Notes under the pieces: generated by a model
What the model saw: the letters and a program-made list of their open reading frames with translations, nothing else
Database searches by the model: none
What the model was told of the DNA's origin: nothing
Shown: one piece after another, positions 17,606 to 27,488 of the stretch
How positions within the stretch are numbered: the stretch's first letter is position 1
Layout: every line of letters begins with the position of its first letter
Program-made: the position numbers and the translations under genes
Origin: Calidifontimicrobium sp964618555
Lineage (GTDB): Bacteria; Pseudomonadota; Gammaproteobacteria; Burkholderiales; Burkholderiaceae_C
Reading direction: 5' to 3'
Length of the DNA stretch: 64,000 nt
NCBI GenBank assembly: GCA_964618555.1
Contig: CAZUBF010000001.1
Location: 62,001-126,000, forward strand

Positions 17606-19372
17606 TCAGGGACTCGAGAGGTAGATGTTGAGCTGCATGATGCGCAGCAGGCTGCGCAGCGTGCCCACCTTGTCGACGCGTTCACGCGCAAGGCGCCAGC
17701 CGCCGGGCACGCGCGACAACCAGTCGTCGCGGTAGGGCGGCAGCTTGGCCCCCGAAAGATAGCAGCGGGCAAGCGCGGCCAGCCGCGTGCGATCGAACAT
17801 CGACGCCAGCGGTTCGCACAGGCGGTCGGTGAGGTGCCCGAGGATGAAGTCCTTGATCTGGGGACGCTCGGCGATCAGTCGCAGGAACACGGCTTCGTCC
17901 CATGGCACGCTGGTCTTCCTCGAATACGGCAGCGCGGCCAGGTCGGGGAAGCGGTCGGCCAGCAGGTCGCGCGCCAGGCGCTTGTCGAGCCTGAGCGCGT
18001 GCGGCACGCGGGTGAAGAAGTCGACCACGTCCTCGTCGAGCAAGGGTCGGGCCTGCTCGCACACCGCCAGGCGCCGTGCCGAGAACCCGTTGAGCAGGTT
18101 GGCCACGCGTTCGCGGTAGTAGAGCTCGTCCTTCATGCCGACCGGATGCGTGCTTTGCAGCGCCGCGGTCGTCGCCGCCAGGGTTCGCGCGATGCCGTCG
18201 CGGATCGCGGTCAGGCGCGCGGGCTGCAGCACGTCGCACACCCGCGGCGAGACGTCGATGTTCCACCAGCCGACGATGTCGAGTGCTCCGGCGAGGTCGG
18301 CAGGCTCGCCCTTCCAGCCGAAGCTTTCGTCGCCGATGAACATCGCGCGATGGCGCTGCCCGATGTGCGTCCAGCGGTTCGACGGCGCGTCGCAGATCTG
18401 CACGCGGCCGTCCGCTGCCAGCGTTTCGGTCACGGCATCGGTGGCGAAACCGTCGATCGGGATCACGAATGGCTGGTGCGCCAGCCCGGCATGGTCGGCC
18501 AGCTGCTGCGCGATGAGGTGGTCCTCGCCCGTCGACGGCTCGACCCGGTAGGCGTAGCTCGGCAGCTGTCGGCCACAGCGCAGCAGGTAGGCGAGCATCA
18601 GCCGCGAGTCGACGCCGCCGCTGAGCAGCAACGCAGGTTCGGGCAGCACGGCCAGCAGTCGCCTTGTGGCCTGCTCGAGCAACGCATCGAGCTCGGCGAG
18701 CAGTTCGGGCCGGCTCGCATCGCTGGAAGCGTCGAACCTGGGAACCCAGTAACGGTGTTCGCGGGTGCCGCCGGGTCCGATGTGCAGCACGACGGCCTGA
18801 CCCAGCGAGCGTACGTCTGCGAACAGGGTCGCACTCGCGTAGCAGCAGCCACGGACGAGAAACTCGCCGACGGCCAGCGGATCGATCGCCGCCGTGGCCG
18901 CGCGCATGCGTGCCAGCGGCTTGGCTTCGGGCGCCAGGTGCAGCCCGGTGGCCAGTGCGCCGATCATGAACAACGGACGAGAGCCCTGGCGGTCGGTGAA
19001 CACCAGCGCCTCGTCGCTTCGGCGGTCGACCACGACGCCGGCGAAGGAGCCGCGCAGCCTGGCGAAAGCGGCCGGTCCTTCGTCGAGGTAGAGGCGGGCT
19101 ATGTCGCCTGCAGCGTCGTCGGGAGGGCCGCCGCCCGCCCGAGTCAATGCGGAGACGTAGCCGCTGAGCAGGACGGTGACGTCCACGTCGTCGTGGCGCT
19201 GGACGAACGAACCGTCGGGGCGGGCAAGCAGTCCGCAGTGCAACCATTCGCCGAGCGATGCGCGCTGCACGCACTGCGCTCCCCGGTAGCCCGTGGCGAG
19301 CAGGTGGTCCAGTCCGGCGGCGGGGGTGCCACCTTCGGGGTGACGGGCGAACAGGACGACGCCGGGAATCAT
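17606..19372 (-). CDS. Asparagine-synthase-like amidotransferase without nucleophilic Cys
   Basis: This 588-residue protein has the size and fold order of class B asparagine synthetase: a beta-rich glutaminase-like domain (1 to about 200) and then the synthetase domain with the PP-loop ALLLSGGVDSRLML (near residue 243). The N-terminus is MIPGVVLFARH; the Cys2 that hydrolyses glutamine is absent, so another nitrogen donor (ammonia or an amino sugar) or no amidation chemistry at all is expected. RGSFAGVVVDRRS and DRQGSRPLF are retained structural motifs. It is one of three such proteins here and sits between two glycosyltransferases in the operon. Confidence 0.85.
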   Translation of the reverse strand: MIPGVVLFARHPEGGTPAAGLDHLLATGYRGAQCVQRASLGEWLHCGLLARPDGSFVQRHDDVDVTVLLSGYVSALTRAGGGPPDDAAGDIARLYLDEGPAAFARLRGSFAGVVVDRRSDEALVFTDRQGSRPLFMIGALATGLHLAPEAKPLARMRAATAAIDPLAVGEFLVRGCCYASATLFADVRSLGQAVVLHIGPGGTREHRYWVPRFDASSDASRPELLAELDALLEQATRRLLAVLPEPALLLSGGVDSRLMLAYLLRCGRQLPSYAYRVEPSTGEDHLIAQQLADHAGLAHQPFVIPIDGFATDAVTETLAADGRVQICDAPSNRWTHIGQRHRAMFIGDESFGWKGEPADLAGALDIVGWWNIDVSPRVCDVLQPARLTAIRDGIARTLAATTAALQSTHPVGMKDELYYRERVANLLNGFSARRLAVCEQARPLLDEDVVDFFTRVPHALRLDKRLARDLLADRFPDLAALPYSRKTSVPWDEAVFLRLIAERPQIKDFILGHLTDRLCEPLASMFDRTRLAALARCYLSGAKLPPYRDDWLSRVPGGWRLARERVDKVGTLRSLLRIMQLNIYLSSP

Positions 19373-19400
19373 CGTGATGGCGGGTTGTTCGTCGGCACGC

Positions 19401-20444
19401 TCAGGCGGGCGCGCCGAGCCGCCGGCAGATGGCGGCGGCGAGGACCGGGTAGTCCAGACGGGTCTGGCGCGCGGACAGGATGTGGGTGCGCATGCGTCGG
19501 ACCTCGGCGGGGTCCATCGCGAGCGCACGGCGCACTGCGGCGGCCCAGTCGTCGTTGCGCACGAGCAGGCAGTTCTCCCCGTCGCGCAACCCGAGTTCGT
19601 AGATGGGCGCCTCGCGCGCGTTCAGGATCGGGATGCTTCCGCGCAGCATGGCCTCGACCGGTCGGTGCGTGATCAGCGAGTGCCCGGGCGGCGCCAGCGT
19701 GAAGTCCGAGTCCGACAGGATGTCGACGAACTCCGACTCGGGCAGGGCCCCCGGTTGATCGTCGGAGTACACCTTCCAGAGCACGCGCCGGTCGTCGCGT
19801 TCACCGGCGCTTTGCCAGCCGCGGTCGGCGCGCTCGAGCGCCTCGCCGCGGCGCGCCGGGTCGCGGCTGCCGACGAAGTTCAGCCGCAGCCGGCGCGGTT
19901 CGTCGACCGACCAATCAGTGGCGTGGATCTTTCGGAAGAGGGCGTCGGACTGCAGGAACTTCGAGTGCACGTCGAACCCGACATGCACCCGGCGCACCCG
20001 CGCCAGCGCGAACAGGTCGAGAGGGTGGCAGCCGTCCTTGTAGGCGACCACGTTGAGCTTGCGCGAGAAGGGCCGCACGACCTGCTGCTCGACGCGTTGC
20101 AGCCGCACGGCGTCTCGCCACGGGCGCACCCGGTCGCCGAACGAGATCAGGGTCACGTGGTCGGAACGATCGGCCAGTCGCGACGCCAGCGCGGTGTGCT
20201 CGCCGATCCGCGGGAAACTCTGAATGACCAGCATCCCGTAGTGCTCTGGCGACTCGTGGTCGGGAGCGAACAACAAGGTGACGCCTGGGATGTCGCGGAT
20301 GCGCGCCGAGATGCCCCACTTGGCCGCCAGATGGCGCTCGCGGTCGGTGATCAGGATGTCGACCGTGTGGCCGGCGGTCGACAAGGCGCGCGCGACCGTG
20401 TAGGTCAATGAGTCGCCCCACCAGGTGAGGAGACAGATCTTCAT
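19401..20444 (-). CDS. Exostosin-like glycosyltransferase
   Basis: The 347-residue protein starts at MKICLLTWWGDSLTYTVARAL, a Rossmann-like opening typical of GT-B enzymes. The C-terminal half has LAPPGHSLITHRPVEAM followed by LRGSIPIL, which resembles the conserved C-terminal motif of exostosin (GT47) glycosyltransferases, where Arg and Glu contact the nucleotide sugar. No membrane segment or signal peptide is seen. It probably transfers one sugar, perhaps a uronic acid or hexosamine, but this is inferred only from the resemblance to exostosins. It is the fifth gene downstream of the acyltransferase in the operon. Confidence 0.72.
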   Translation of the reverse strand: MKICLLTWWGDSLTYTVARALSTAGHTVDILITDRERHLAAKWGISARIRDIPGVTLLFAPDHESPEHYGMLVIQSFPRIGEHTALASRLADRSDHVTLISFGDRVRPWRDAVRLQRVEQQVVRPFSRKLNVVAYKDGCHPLDLFALARVRRVHVGFDVHSKFLQSDALFRKIHATDWSVDEPRRLRLNFVGSRDPARRGEALERADRGWQSAGERDDRRVLWKVYSDDQPGALPESEFVDILSDSDFTLAPPGHSLITHRPVEAMLRGSIPILNAREAPIYELGLRDGENCLLVRNDDWAAAVRRALAMDPAEVRRMRTHILSARQTRLDYPVLAAAICRRLGAPA

Positions 20445-20493
20445 GCGCGGCGTCGTCGGCAAGGCGGCACGGGCGGGGTGTCCTCGAGCGTGG

Positions 20494-21471
20494 TCAGGTT
20501 GCGTCGACCTGCTCGGCCATCGCCTGCAGCCGCCCGCCCAGGCCGCGCAGCAGCCCCGACGTGCCGCGCCGCAGGCGCCAGAAGCGCTGCGCAGGCTTCG
20601 GGGCGGGGATGTGCCCCGCCTCCTCGGCGGCGGCGCGCTCGGCGCGGGCCTCGTCGACCAGCCGATCGATGCGATGCTCGTAGCCGAAGCGCTCGGCCAG
20701 CGGCGCCACCTGCTGCTCGAACTCCGACACCTCCTGCGGCGTCCACTGGTCGATGTTGCGCTTGCGCCAGAACGCGTGCGGCTTGCTCTCGCTGAGCGCG
20801 TCGAACTCGGCCTGCGTGACGCGCGGCTCGTAGCCGAGGAATCGCGCCAGCTCCAGGTAGCGCGCATGGTCCAGGTCTTCGATGCGCACGACGCGGTGGC
20901 TGTCGGCGGGCAGAGCGTCGAGCTGTTCGAGCGTGCGTTCGTTCCAGGCCTGCCAGTACCAGGCGACGCGGCCGACCTGCGACATCGCGTTCCACTGCCG
21001 CAGGAATGCACCGCGCGGGGCGATGCGCGCGAAGAAGGCATGCACCTTCTCGGCGCCGATGCGCTGGTAGCCGGTGGCCAGCGACTCGTCGGCCACGCGG
21101 TAGGGCTGCTTGTAGAAGCCCTTGTGCACGAACGAGGTGACGACGCGGTCCGGGCGCCGCAGCAGCAGCACGAAGCGCGCGCCGAAGCGCGCGTGCAGTT
21201 CGCGCACGGAGATCGACAGGTACGGGCTGGCCTCGAACGAGTAGGCGCGGTGGCCGAGGTCCTCGCGGATCTCGTCTTCCTTGGTGGCAAGGAAGCCCTC
21301 GTGGTCCACCGGCAGCCCGTGCCACTGGCAGTAGCGGTGGAAGCTCTCGTTGTCGGGGTTGCGCTCGTGCGAACTGGCGACGTCGGGCTCGCGCTCGAGC
21401 AACTGGTACATGAACAGCGTGCCGCAGCGCCCGGTGCCGATGCAGAAACCGACTCGTCCGGTGGTGTTCAT
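20494..21471 (-). CDS. Sulfotransferase
   Basis: The 325-residue protein carries the PAPS 5'-phosphosulfate loop near its N-terminus as FCIGTGRCGTLFMYQLLE (residues about 9-26). The 3'-phosphate site is RFVLLLRRPDRVVTSFVHKG (about 108-127), with the conserved R-x-P-x-x-x-x-x-S spacing. It is cytoplasmic, with a basic, Ala-rich C-terminal tail. It is the third sulfotransferase of the locus and differs from the other two, so separate acceptor positions or sugars are likely. A gap of 171 bases with no visible gene separates it from the methyltransferase upstream. Confidence 0.9.
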   Translation of the reverse strand: MNTTGRVGFCIGTGRCGTLFMYQLLEREPDVASSHERNPDNESFHRYCQWHGLPVDHEGFLATKEDEIREDLGHRAYSFEASPYLSISVRELHARFGARFVLLLRRPDRVVTSFVHKGFYKQPYRVADESLATGYQRIGAEKVHAFFARIAPRGAFLRQWNAMSQVGRVAWYWQAWNERTLEQLDALPADSHRVVRIEDLDHARYLELARFLGYEPRVTQAEFDALSESKPHAFWRKRNIDQWTPQEVSEFEQQVAPLAERFGYEHRIDRLVDEARAERAAAEEAGHIPAPKPAQRFWRLRRGTSGLLRGLGGRLQAMAEQVDAT

Positions 21472-21642
21472 GGGGTCCGTGGGGCGCGATCCGAGATGCG
21501 GGGAGAGGATGACGGCACGGGGGCACCCGCGCTGCGGCGACGATCATAGGCGCGTCGTGCGCCCGTGGCCGCCCGGCGTGGCACGGGGAGCGTGAACGAT
21601 TCGCGACGCACGCGGGGTTGCAGGGGGCCCGGCACGCGACGG

Positions 21643-22311
21643 CTAGCCGTCGCTGGCGCGTTGCCTCACCACGAAGATGTGCCGCTGCTTCTCGCGGCCC
21701 TGGGTTTCGGCGTTCGGGCCGAGGTAGCGCACGTCGTAGGACGGGTCGATGTCGAGCAGCCAGCGCGTGGCGTACGCGGTGACGCTGGCCGCGTCGTTGT
21801 CGACGAACTGCGGTTCGACGTAGCCGTACTTCTCCCGGATCGACGAGAACTCGATGACGAAGTAGCGCCGGGCGCGCTCGATCAGGCTGCGCACCATGCG
21901 CTTGGCCGCGTCGTCGCCGTGCTCCTTCACCCACCAGTGGTGCACCGACAGCACCAGCACGAGGTCGAAGGTCGGCAGCGTGGCGACGTTGTCCGGCCCC
22001 AGCTTCATGGTGCCGAAGGCGGGCGTGTTGTCGTCGTGCAGGCGACGCAGCAGGTTGCGCGCGAAAAACGGCGAGATGTCGATGCCGACGGCGAACTTGC
22101 CGCGCTCGGTGAAGTGGCTCGTGATCAGACCCTCGTTGCAGCCGACGTCGAGCACGCTGCCGACCTGGGCCAGGTCGATGCCGGAGAGGATGGTGCGGAC
22201 CTTCTCGTCCGGGAAGCGCTGGCGCTGGTAATCGTCGCCGGTGACGGGCAGCAGTCGGTCAAGCAGCGCCGCCTTGATCCGCGCGGGGGTGGACTTGGTG
22301 CGTTCGGTCAT
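21643..22311 (-). CDS. Class I SAM-dependent methyltransferase
   Basis: This 222-residue protein has SAM motif I as VGSVLDVGCNEGLITSHF and motif II ending in the acidic AVGIDIS, with FDLVLVLSVHHWW as the post-motif region. It is cytoplasmic. In an EPS operon it most likely O-methylates a sugar (or a glycan-linked acid), but the acceptor is not evident. It lies between the GT4 glycosyltransferase and a sulfotransferase. Confidence 0.85.
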   Translation of the reverse strand: MTERTKSTPARIKAALLDRLLPVTGDDYQRQRFPDEKVRTILSGIDLAQVGSVLDVGCNEGLITSHFTERGKFAVGIDISPFFARNLLRRLHDDNTPAFGTMKLGPDNVATLPTFDLVLVLSVHHWWVKEHGDDAAKRMVRSLIERARRYFVIEFSSIREKYGYVEPQFVDNDAASVTAYATRWLLDIDPSYDVRYLGPNAETQGREKQRHIFVVRQRASDG

Positions 22312-22350
22312 CGCGCTCGGGGCTCCGTGGGCGGTTGGGTGGGGTGCGGA

Positions 22351-23454
22351 CTACGCCGCATGCTTGCGGGGCGGCCGCAGCTCGCGATAAAGGGCCTCGA
22401 CCTGCGCCAGCGGGTCGGCGAAGAACCGGGTCTGCGCGTCACGGCGGGCTGCTTGCCCCAGACGCACGCGCAGCGCGACGTCGTCGAGCAGGCGCGTCGC
22501 CCGGTCGACCAGCGCGTCGAGGTCGTGACGCGCGACGACGAAGCCGGTTTCGCCGTCGCGCACGAACTCGCTCGTGCTGCCGCTGTCGGTGGCGAGCACG
22601 GGCTTGCCGGCGGCGGCGCTCTCGATCAGCACGGCAGGGCAGGGCTCGGGATGCTGCGACGGCACGACGACGACGTCCGAACTGGCATAGACGTTCTCGA
22701 TGTCCTCGCGGAAACCGAGGTAGCGGATGCGCGGGTCGCCGCCGATCATGTCGCGGATCTGCGCCTCCGAGTAGCTGTCGTCCGTTTTCACGCCGACCCG
22801 CTGGCCGGTGATGAGGAAGCGTGCCGACGGCGAACGCAGGCGCTTCGCCATGTCGACGAACATCTGCAGACCCTTGCGGCGGCGCGTGCGGCCGATGAAG
22901 CTGAACACCGTGGCGCCGGGTTCGAGGCCGGGTTCCTCGCGCAGTGGCCGGCCCGACGCGAAGCGCTCGAGGTCGACGAGGTCGTACACGGTGCGCATCG
23001 GCACGCCGCCGGTGTCGCACACCGTTCGCAGGTAGTCCGAACAGGTGAGCACGACGCGCGCCGCGAGCAGGTCGGGCGAGGGCTTGTCGACCGGCTGCTG
23101 CGAGTGCTGGACGACGGGAATGCCGAGCCATCGCGCGGCTGTCAGCTCGGCGGGACGCCAGCCGATGCACCCGTGGTTGAGGTGGACGAGGTCGACGTGG
23201 TGGCGGCGCAGGAACCCGGCGCAGCGCACGACGTCGCGCGTGAAGGTCAGCGGGTTGCCGAAGTCGTGACGCGGCCAGACGTGATGCTCGACGCCGAGGC
23301 GCGTCATCTCGCCCTCGATGGGCCCCGGGCGGCTGAGCATCACGATGGGGTGGAACTCGGTGCGGTCGATGTGCCGGATCAGATTGAACAGGATGCGGCT
23401 CGCGCCGCCCCAGTCGCCGTGGGTGCCGACGAAGTAGCAGACGTTCGTGACCAT
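22351..23454 (-). CDS. Glycosyltransferase family 4 (GT-B)
   Basis: A 367-residue retaining glycosyltransferase. The N-terminal domain has GTHGDWGGASRILFNLIRHI, the Gly-rich acceptor loop. The C-terminal domain has VFSFIGRTRRRKGLQMFVDM, the donor-phosphate loop (R-x-x-x-K-G), and HPEPCPAVLIESAAAGKPVL, the E-x7-E type motif of GT4 enzymes. The start at MVTNVCYFVG (ATG 23454) is chosen because the longer upstream frame runs through non-coding sequence. It adds a hexose in EPS assembly. A gap of 190 bases separates it from the acyltransferase. Confidence 0.9.
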   Translation of the reverse strand: MVTNVCYFVGTHGDWGGASRILFNLIRHIDRTEFHPIVMLSRPGPIEGEMTRLGVEHHVWPRHDFGNPLTFTRDVVRCAGFLRRHHVDLVHLNHGCIGWRPAELTAARWLGIPVVQHSQQPVDKPSPDLLAARVVLTCSDYLRTVCDTGGVPMRTVYDLVDLERFASGRPLREEPGLEPGATVFSFIGRTRRRKGLQMFVDMAKRLRSPSARFLITGQRVGVKTDDSYSEAQIRDMIGGDPRIRYLGFREDIENVYASSDVVVVPSQHPEPCPAVLIESAAAGKPVLATDSGSTSEFVRDGETGFVVARHDLDALVDRATRLLDDVALRVRLGQAARRDAQTRFFADPLAQVEALYRELRPPRKHAA

Positions 23455-23644
23455 CGATCGCGTCGTCGGGCGGTTGAACTGGCGAGAGGGTGTGGCGACG
23501 CCCGTCGCGGTTCGGGGCGCGATGGCGGCGCCCCGACGCGGCAGTGCGGCGTTCCGGGCGCGCGATGCTAGCAGCGCGCAGCGGCTCGGCGCCGGGGGCA
23601 CGGCGAGGCGGACGCGGCGTTGCGTGCGCAATTGCGCAGCACGA

Positions 23645-25741
23645 TCACCGCGAGGTCTCGCCGTGCCCCGTCGGCAGCGCGGCGACCAGGGCCCGGAACG
23701 ACGGCAGCAACACGAGGTTGCCGTACGGACTGACGTGGTCGCCGTCGAAGAACAGCGGCCTGCCGCCGCGCATGGCGCTGCACGTGACCGCATCGCACAA
23801 GCCCGGCAGCGGATCCCACAGGTGGACGCGCGGATGCGCGGCCGCCAGGCTGTGCAGGGCGCCGACGACCGGCGCGCGATAGCGTTCCTGGTCGTCGCGC
23901 CGTTCGTCGAGGCCGAAGCGGCAGTCGGGGTTGCCGCGGTTGAACCAGTCGACGCACTGGAACGCATGCGCGCGAAACACCGGCTTGGGCAGTTCGAAGA
24001 CCACGTGCAGCCCGGCGTCCAGGAGCGGGTTGATCCACGTCGGGGCGTCGGCCGCTGCCGCGCGCGTGAGCGCGGTGTCCGACGCGCTGCGCAGGTACGC
24101 CCCGTCGCCCTGCATGGCCCTGGGCGACCCGCCCAGTTCGACGAGCCGCGGCAGGCGCAGCGACGGCAGGAGGACGACGTCGTGCGGCCGGGCCTGTGCG
24201 AGCACGGTCTGCAGCGACGCCCGGGCCATGCGGTGGCAATGCGCGTCGCGTGCCGGGGTCATGGGCGCCATCATGTCGAGGTAGGCGCAGCCGGGCACCT
24301 GCAGCACCCTGACCACGCGTGCCTGTTCGGCGCTCAGTTGCTCGAGCATCGGCTGGTAGGCGGTGGCGTGCGAGTCGCCCATGACGAACAGCGTGGCAGG
24401 CGCCTGCACCGCGCAGGCCTGGGGCGCGTAGGTCGTCATGGCCTGTGGCGCGGCGCCGACGGCGCTGCGCGACACCGCGGGCTCGCAGACCCGTCGCGCG
24501 GACAGGGTCTGCCGCACCAGGCCGTGCGTGCCGTACCAGTCGGCGGCTTGCCGGGTCGGCTGTCCCAGCCCCAGCGCCGGCTGAGCTTGCAGCAGGCTGC
24601 GCCCGGTCCACCACCCGGCGGCGAGCAGCAACACGAAGGCGCCGATGCGCAGGCCCGGCGGCCAGCGCTTGAGTCGCCCGCTGTGACGGATCGGGTTTTC
24701 GAGGGCGCGGTACGACACGGCGGCCGCGACGACGCTCAGGGCAACGGCGATCAGGTTGAACGGCCAGACCGTCAGCCCGGTGGTCCAGCGCGCCAGCACG
24801 TACACCGGCCAGTGCCACAGGTACAGCGAGTACGAGCGCAGCCCGACCCACAAGGCCGCCGGGTGCGACAGCAGCGAGTCGATCGCGCCGGTGCGCCGCA
24901 CCGATGGCAGCCCGATCAGCAGCACCGTGCCGATCGCCGCGACCGCCGAACGCAGGTACGGGTAGGCCGTGGGCTGCGGCGCCAGGAAGGCCAGCGCGAC
25001 GAGACCCAGCCCGACCGGGCCGGCGTGCCGATGCAGGCGCTCGAGGCGCAGCGACGGGGCCGTGATGCGCGAGCCGGCCAGGTACAGCAGCACCCCGGCC
25101 GCCAGCTCCCAGAAGCGGAACCACACGGCATAGAAGACGAAACGTGAACCGCGTGTCAGGCCGAAGTGCACGGCGGCGGCCAGCGAGGCCACGGCCAGCA
25201 CCGCGATGACCGTGGTGGCGAGGCGTCGCCGGCGCGACTGCGCGTCGTGCGCCAGCGCGGCGAACAGCAGCAGCGGCGCCAACAGGTAGAACTGTTCCTC
25301 GACACCAAGCGACCAGGTGTGGGTGAAAGGGTTGAACTCGGCGCGCGGCTCGAAGTAGTTGACGACCTGCCGGTCCAGCACCCAGTTGCTCAGGCCCCAG
25401 AACGCAGCCTGTCCGGTGGTCTCGGCGGCGCGGTTGAACCAGGCCTTGGGGACGAACAGCACGTACAGCGCCGTCGTCACGACGAGCATCGCCACCAGCG
25501 CGGGCACCAGCCGCGCCAGGCGCCGGGCGTAGAAGCGGGCCAGGAAGCTGCGCAGGCGTTCGTCGCGATGCCCGGCGAGCGATGCCGTGACGACGAAGCC
25601 GGAGATGACGAAGAACACGTCCACGCCGGTGAAACCGCCGGGAAGCGCCTGCGGCACCAGGTGGTAGATCAGCACCGCCAGCACGGCCAGCGCGCGCAGG
25701 CCGTCGACGTGAGGGTGGTAAGTCGCGGGAATCGAGCTCAA
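23645..25741 (-). CDS. Acyltransferase-3 / SGNH O-acetyltransferase (OafA-like)
   Basis: This 698-residue integral membrane protein opens with YHPHVDGLRALAVLAVLIYH and GVDVFFVISGFVV, the signature of OafA/YrhL-type acyltransferases. About ten membrane segments extend to residue ~390. A periplasmic SGNH domain follows, with its nucleophile motif FVMGDSHATAY (near residue 450) and the Asp/His pair in FFDGDHVSPYGN (near 664). Such fusions pass acetyl groups across the inner membrane onto polysaccharides. It is second in the operon, 28 bases after the asparagine-synthase homologue, and fits O-acetylation of the EPS. Confidence 0.92.
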   Translation of the reverse strand: MSSIPATYHPHVDGLRALAVLAVLIYHLVPQALPGGFTGVDVFFVISGFVVTASLAGHRDERLRSFLARFYARRLARLVPALVAMLVVTTALYVLFVPKAWFNRAAETTGQAAFWGLSNWVLDRQVVNYFEPRAEFNPFTHTWSLGVEEQFYLLAPLLLFAALAHDAQSRRRRLATTVIAVLAVASLAAAVHFGLTRGSRFVFYAVWFRFWELAAGVLLYLAGSRITAPSLRLERLHRHAGPVGLGLVALAFLAPQPTAYPYLRSAVAAIGTVLLIGLPSVRRTGAIDSLLSHPAALWVGLRSYSLYLWHWPVYVLARWTTGLTVWPFNLIAVALSVVAAAVSYRALENPIRHSGRLKRWPPGLRIGAFVLLLAAGWWTGRSLLQAQPALGLGQPTRQAADWYGTHGLVRQTLSARRVCEPAVSRSAVGAAPQAMTTYAPQACAVQAPATLFVMGDSHATAYQPMLEQLSAEQARVVRVLQVPGCAYLDMMAPMTPARDAHCHRMARASLQTVLAQARPHDVVLLPSLRLPRLVELGGSPRAMQGDGAYLRSASDTALTRAAAADAPTWINPLLDAGLHVVFELPKPVFRAHAFQCVDWFNRGNPDCRFGLDERRDDQERYRAPVVGALHSLAAAHPRVHLWDPLPGLCDAVTCSAMRGGRPLFFDGDHVSPYGNLVLLPSFRALVAALPTGHGETSR

Positions 25742-25769
25742 GTCCGCGCGGTCGGGCCGCGGTCGACGA

Positions 25770-27488
25770 TCAGTGACGCTGCGAGCGCAGCCACTGCTCG
25801 AGCATCATCAGGATCCACACCATCTCGCCGTAGTAGCCGGGGTGTTCCGGCAGGCGCTGCTGCAGCAGCGGTTCGATGAATTCGCGCCGCACGATGCCGC
25901 GCCCGGCCAGCGACTGCAGCGAGTCCGCCGCGAACGCCTTCAGCCGCGCGTGCCGCGTGGCCCACACGCCGAACGGCAGCCCGAAACCCTGCTTCTTCTT
26001 GGCCAGGATCTCGTCGGGCAGAAAGCCGCGCAGCGCCTCCTTGAAGAACCAGCGCAGCTTCAGTCCCTTGAGCTTGTAGTCGACGGGCAGCGCCAGCGAC
26101 AGGTCCACCACGCCCGGGTCGAGGAACGGGAAGCCCACCGCCACCCCGGCCAGCGACGTGCTGCCGCGCACCTTGGGCAGGTCGGCCTCGGCCAGCGTGT
26201 AGCGCCAGTCGTAGGCCAGCATGCGATTCAGCGCGCTCGCGCGGCCGGGCACCAGATTCCACACGTCGCGCTGCTGGCGCAGCGGGTCGGCCTCGTCGAC
26301 GCGGGCCAGGAACTCGGGCGTGAAGACCTGCCGCGGGTCCAGCCGCCGCAGCAGGTTGTACTGCTGCAGCCGGTCCGGCAGCGGCACCTTGGCCTGCTGC
26401 ACGTAGCTGCGGCCCTTGCGCGCCAGCGGCAGGGCGCCCAGCGGCGTGCGCTCCAGCAGCGGCTCCAGCAGCCCGGTGCGCAGCGGCGCAGGCACGTCGC
26501 CGTACCAGCCGAAAATGCGCTGCTTGGCGTAGCGGGCGTTGCCGCCGTAGAGCTCGTCGCCGCCGTCGCCGGCCAGCAGCTTGGCCACACCGTCGTCGCG
26601 CGCCATCCTGGCGCAGAAGTAGGCCGGCAGCACGCTGCTGTTGCCGAACGGCTGGTCGCAGTGCGCTGCCACGGCCGGGATGGCGCCGACCAGGTCGTCG
26701 GGCGTGACGTAGTACTCGTGGTGTTCGGTGCCGAAGCGCTTGGCGGCGATGCGCGCATACGCCATCTCGTCGTAGCCCTCGGCCTCGAAGCCGATGCTGT
26801 AGGTGGCGGCGCGCCCGGCCAGCTGGCTGATCATGCCGGCGACGGTGGAGCTGTCGGTGCCGCCGCTCAAGAAGCACGCGGGCTTGCTGCCGTCGAGCTG
26901 CGCGGCCACCGCGTCCTGCACGCGCTGGCGGAAGTCGGCGGCCAGGGCGTTGAAGTCGGCCCGCTTCGGCTCCTCGAAGTGCGGCAGCCAGTAGGGCTGC
27001 ACGGTCACCTGCCCGTTGTCGAACCACAGGCCGTGTGCCGGCGGCAGGCGATGCACGCCCTGGAAGATGGTGCGCGGGGAAGGCACCACGTGGAAGTACA
27101 GGTAGTCGTAGACCGCCTGCGGGTCGATGTCGGCGCGCGGCGGCAGCGCGGCCAGGGTGTCGGCGCGCTCGGCGTAGTGCAGCTTGCCGTCGATCACGCG
27201 CCAGCACAGGGTCTGGATGGCGAAGCGGTCGACGGCCAGGAACGCGCGGCCGACGGGGTCGGTCAGTGCCACGGCGAAGTCGCCATCCACGCCCCCGAGC
27301 GATGCGGCGGCCGCCCGCGACCCGCCGGAGGCTGCGGACTTCGCCATCACGGCCCGCCACGCGGCCAGCGGCCCGCCTTCGCGCGCGGCCTGCGCCAGCG
27401 CCGCATCGCGGAAACGAGGGCGACCCAGCACCAGCGCGGCAGGGCGCGTGGCGAGGTCGTCCGAAGTGTCGGTGGGGGTGGGAGTCAT
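25770..27488 (-). CDS. Asparagine-synthase-like amidotransferase (operon leader)
   Basis: This 572-residue protein has a degenerate glutaminase-like N-terminal half without a Cys at position 2 (MTPTPTDTSD). An intact synthetase half follows, with the PP-loop ACFLSGGTDSSTVAGMIS near residue 206 and LLAGDGGDELYGGNARY (near 300), both hallmarks of asparagine synthetases. LRWFFKEALRGFLPDEIL is the conserved C-terminal segment. It is the first gene of the 14-gene minus-strand operon, 135 bases from the divergent metallopeptidase. In exosortase-type EPS loci such genes are regular members; the amidated product is not established. Confidence 0.88.
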   Translation of the reverse strand: MTPTPTDTSDDLATRPAALVLGRPRFRDAALAQAAREGGPLAAWRAVMAKSAASGGSRAAAASLGGVDGDFAVALTDPVGRAFLAVDRFAIQTLCWRVIDGKLHYAERADTLAALPPRADIDPQAVYDYLYFHVVPSPRTIFQGVHRLPPAHGLWFDNGQVTVQPYWLPHFEEPKRADFNALAADFRQRVQDAVAAQLDGSKPACFLSGGTDSSTVAGMISQLAGRAATYSIGFEAEGYDEMAYARIAAKRFGTEHHEYYVTPDDLVGAIPAVAAHCDQPFGNSSVLPAYFCARMARDDGVAKLLAGDGGDELYGGNARYAKQRIFGWYGDVPAPLRTGLLEPLLERTPLGALPLARKGRSYVQQAKVPLPDRLQQYNLLRRLDPRQVFTPEFLARVDEADPLRQQRDVWNLVPGRASALNRMLAYDWRYTLAEADLPKVRGSTSLAGVAVGFPFLDPGVVDLSLALPVDYKLKGLKLRWFFKEALRGFLPDEILAKKKQGFGLPFGVWATRHARLKAFAADSLQSLAGRGIVRREFIEPLLQQRLPEHPGYYGEMVWILMMLEQWLRSQRH

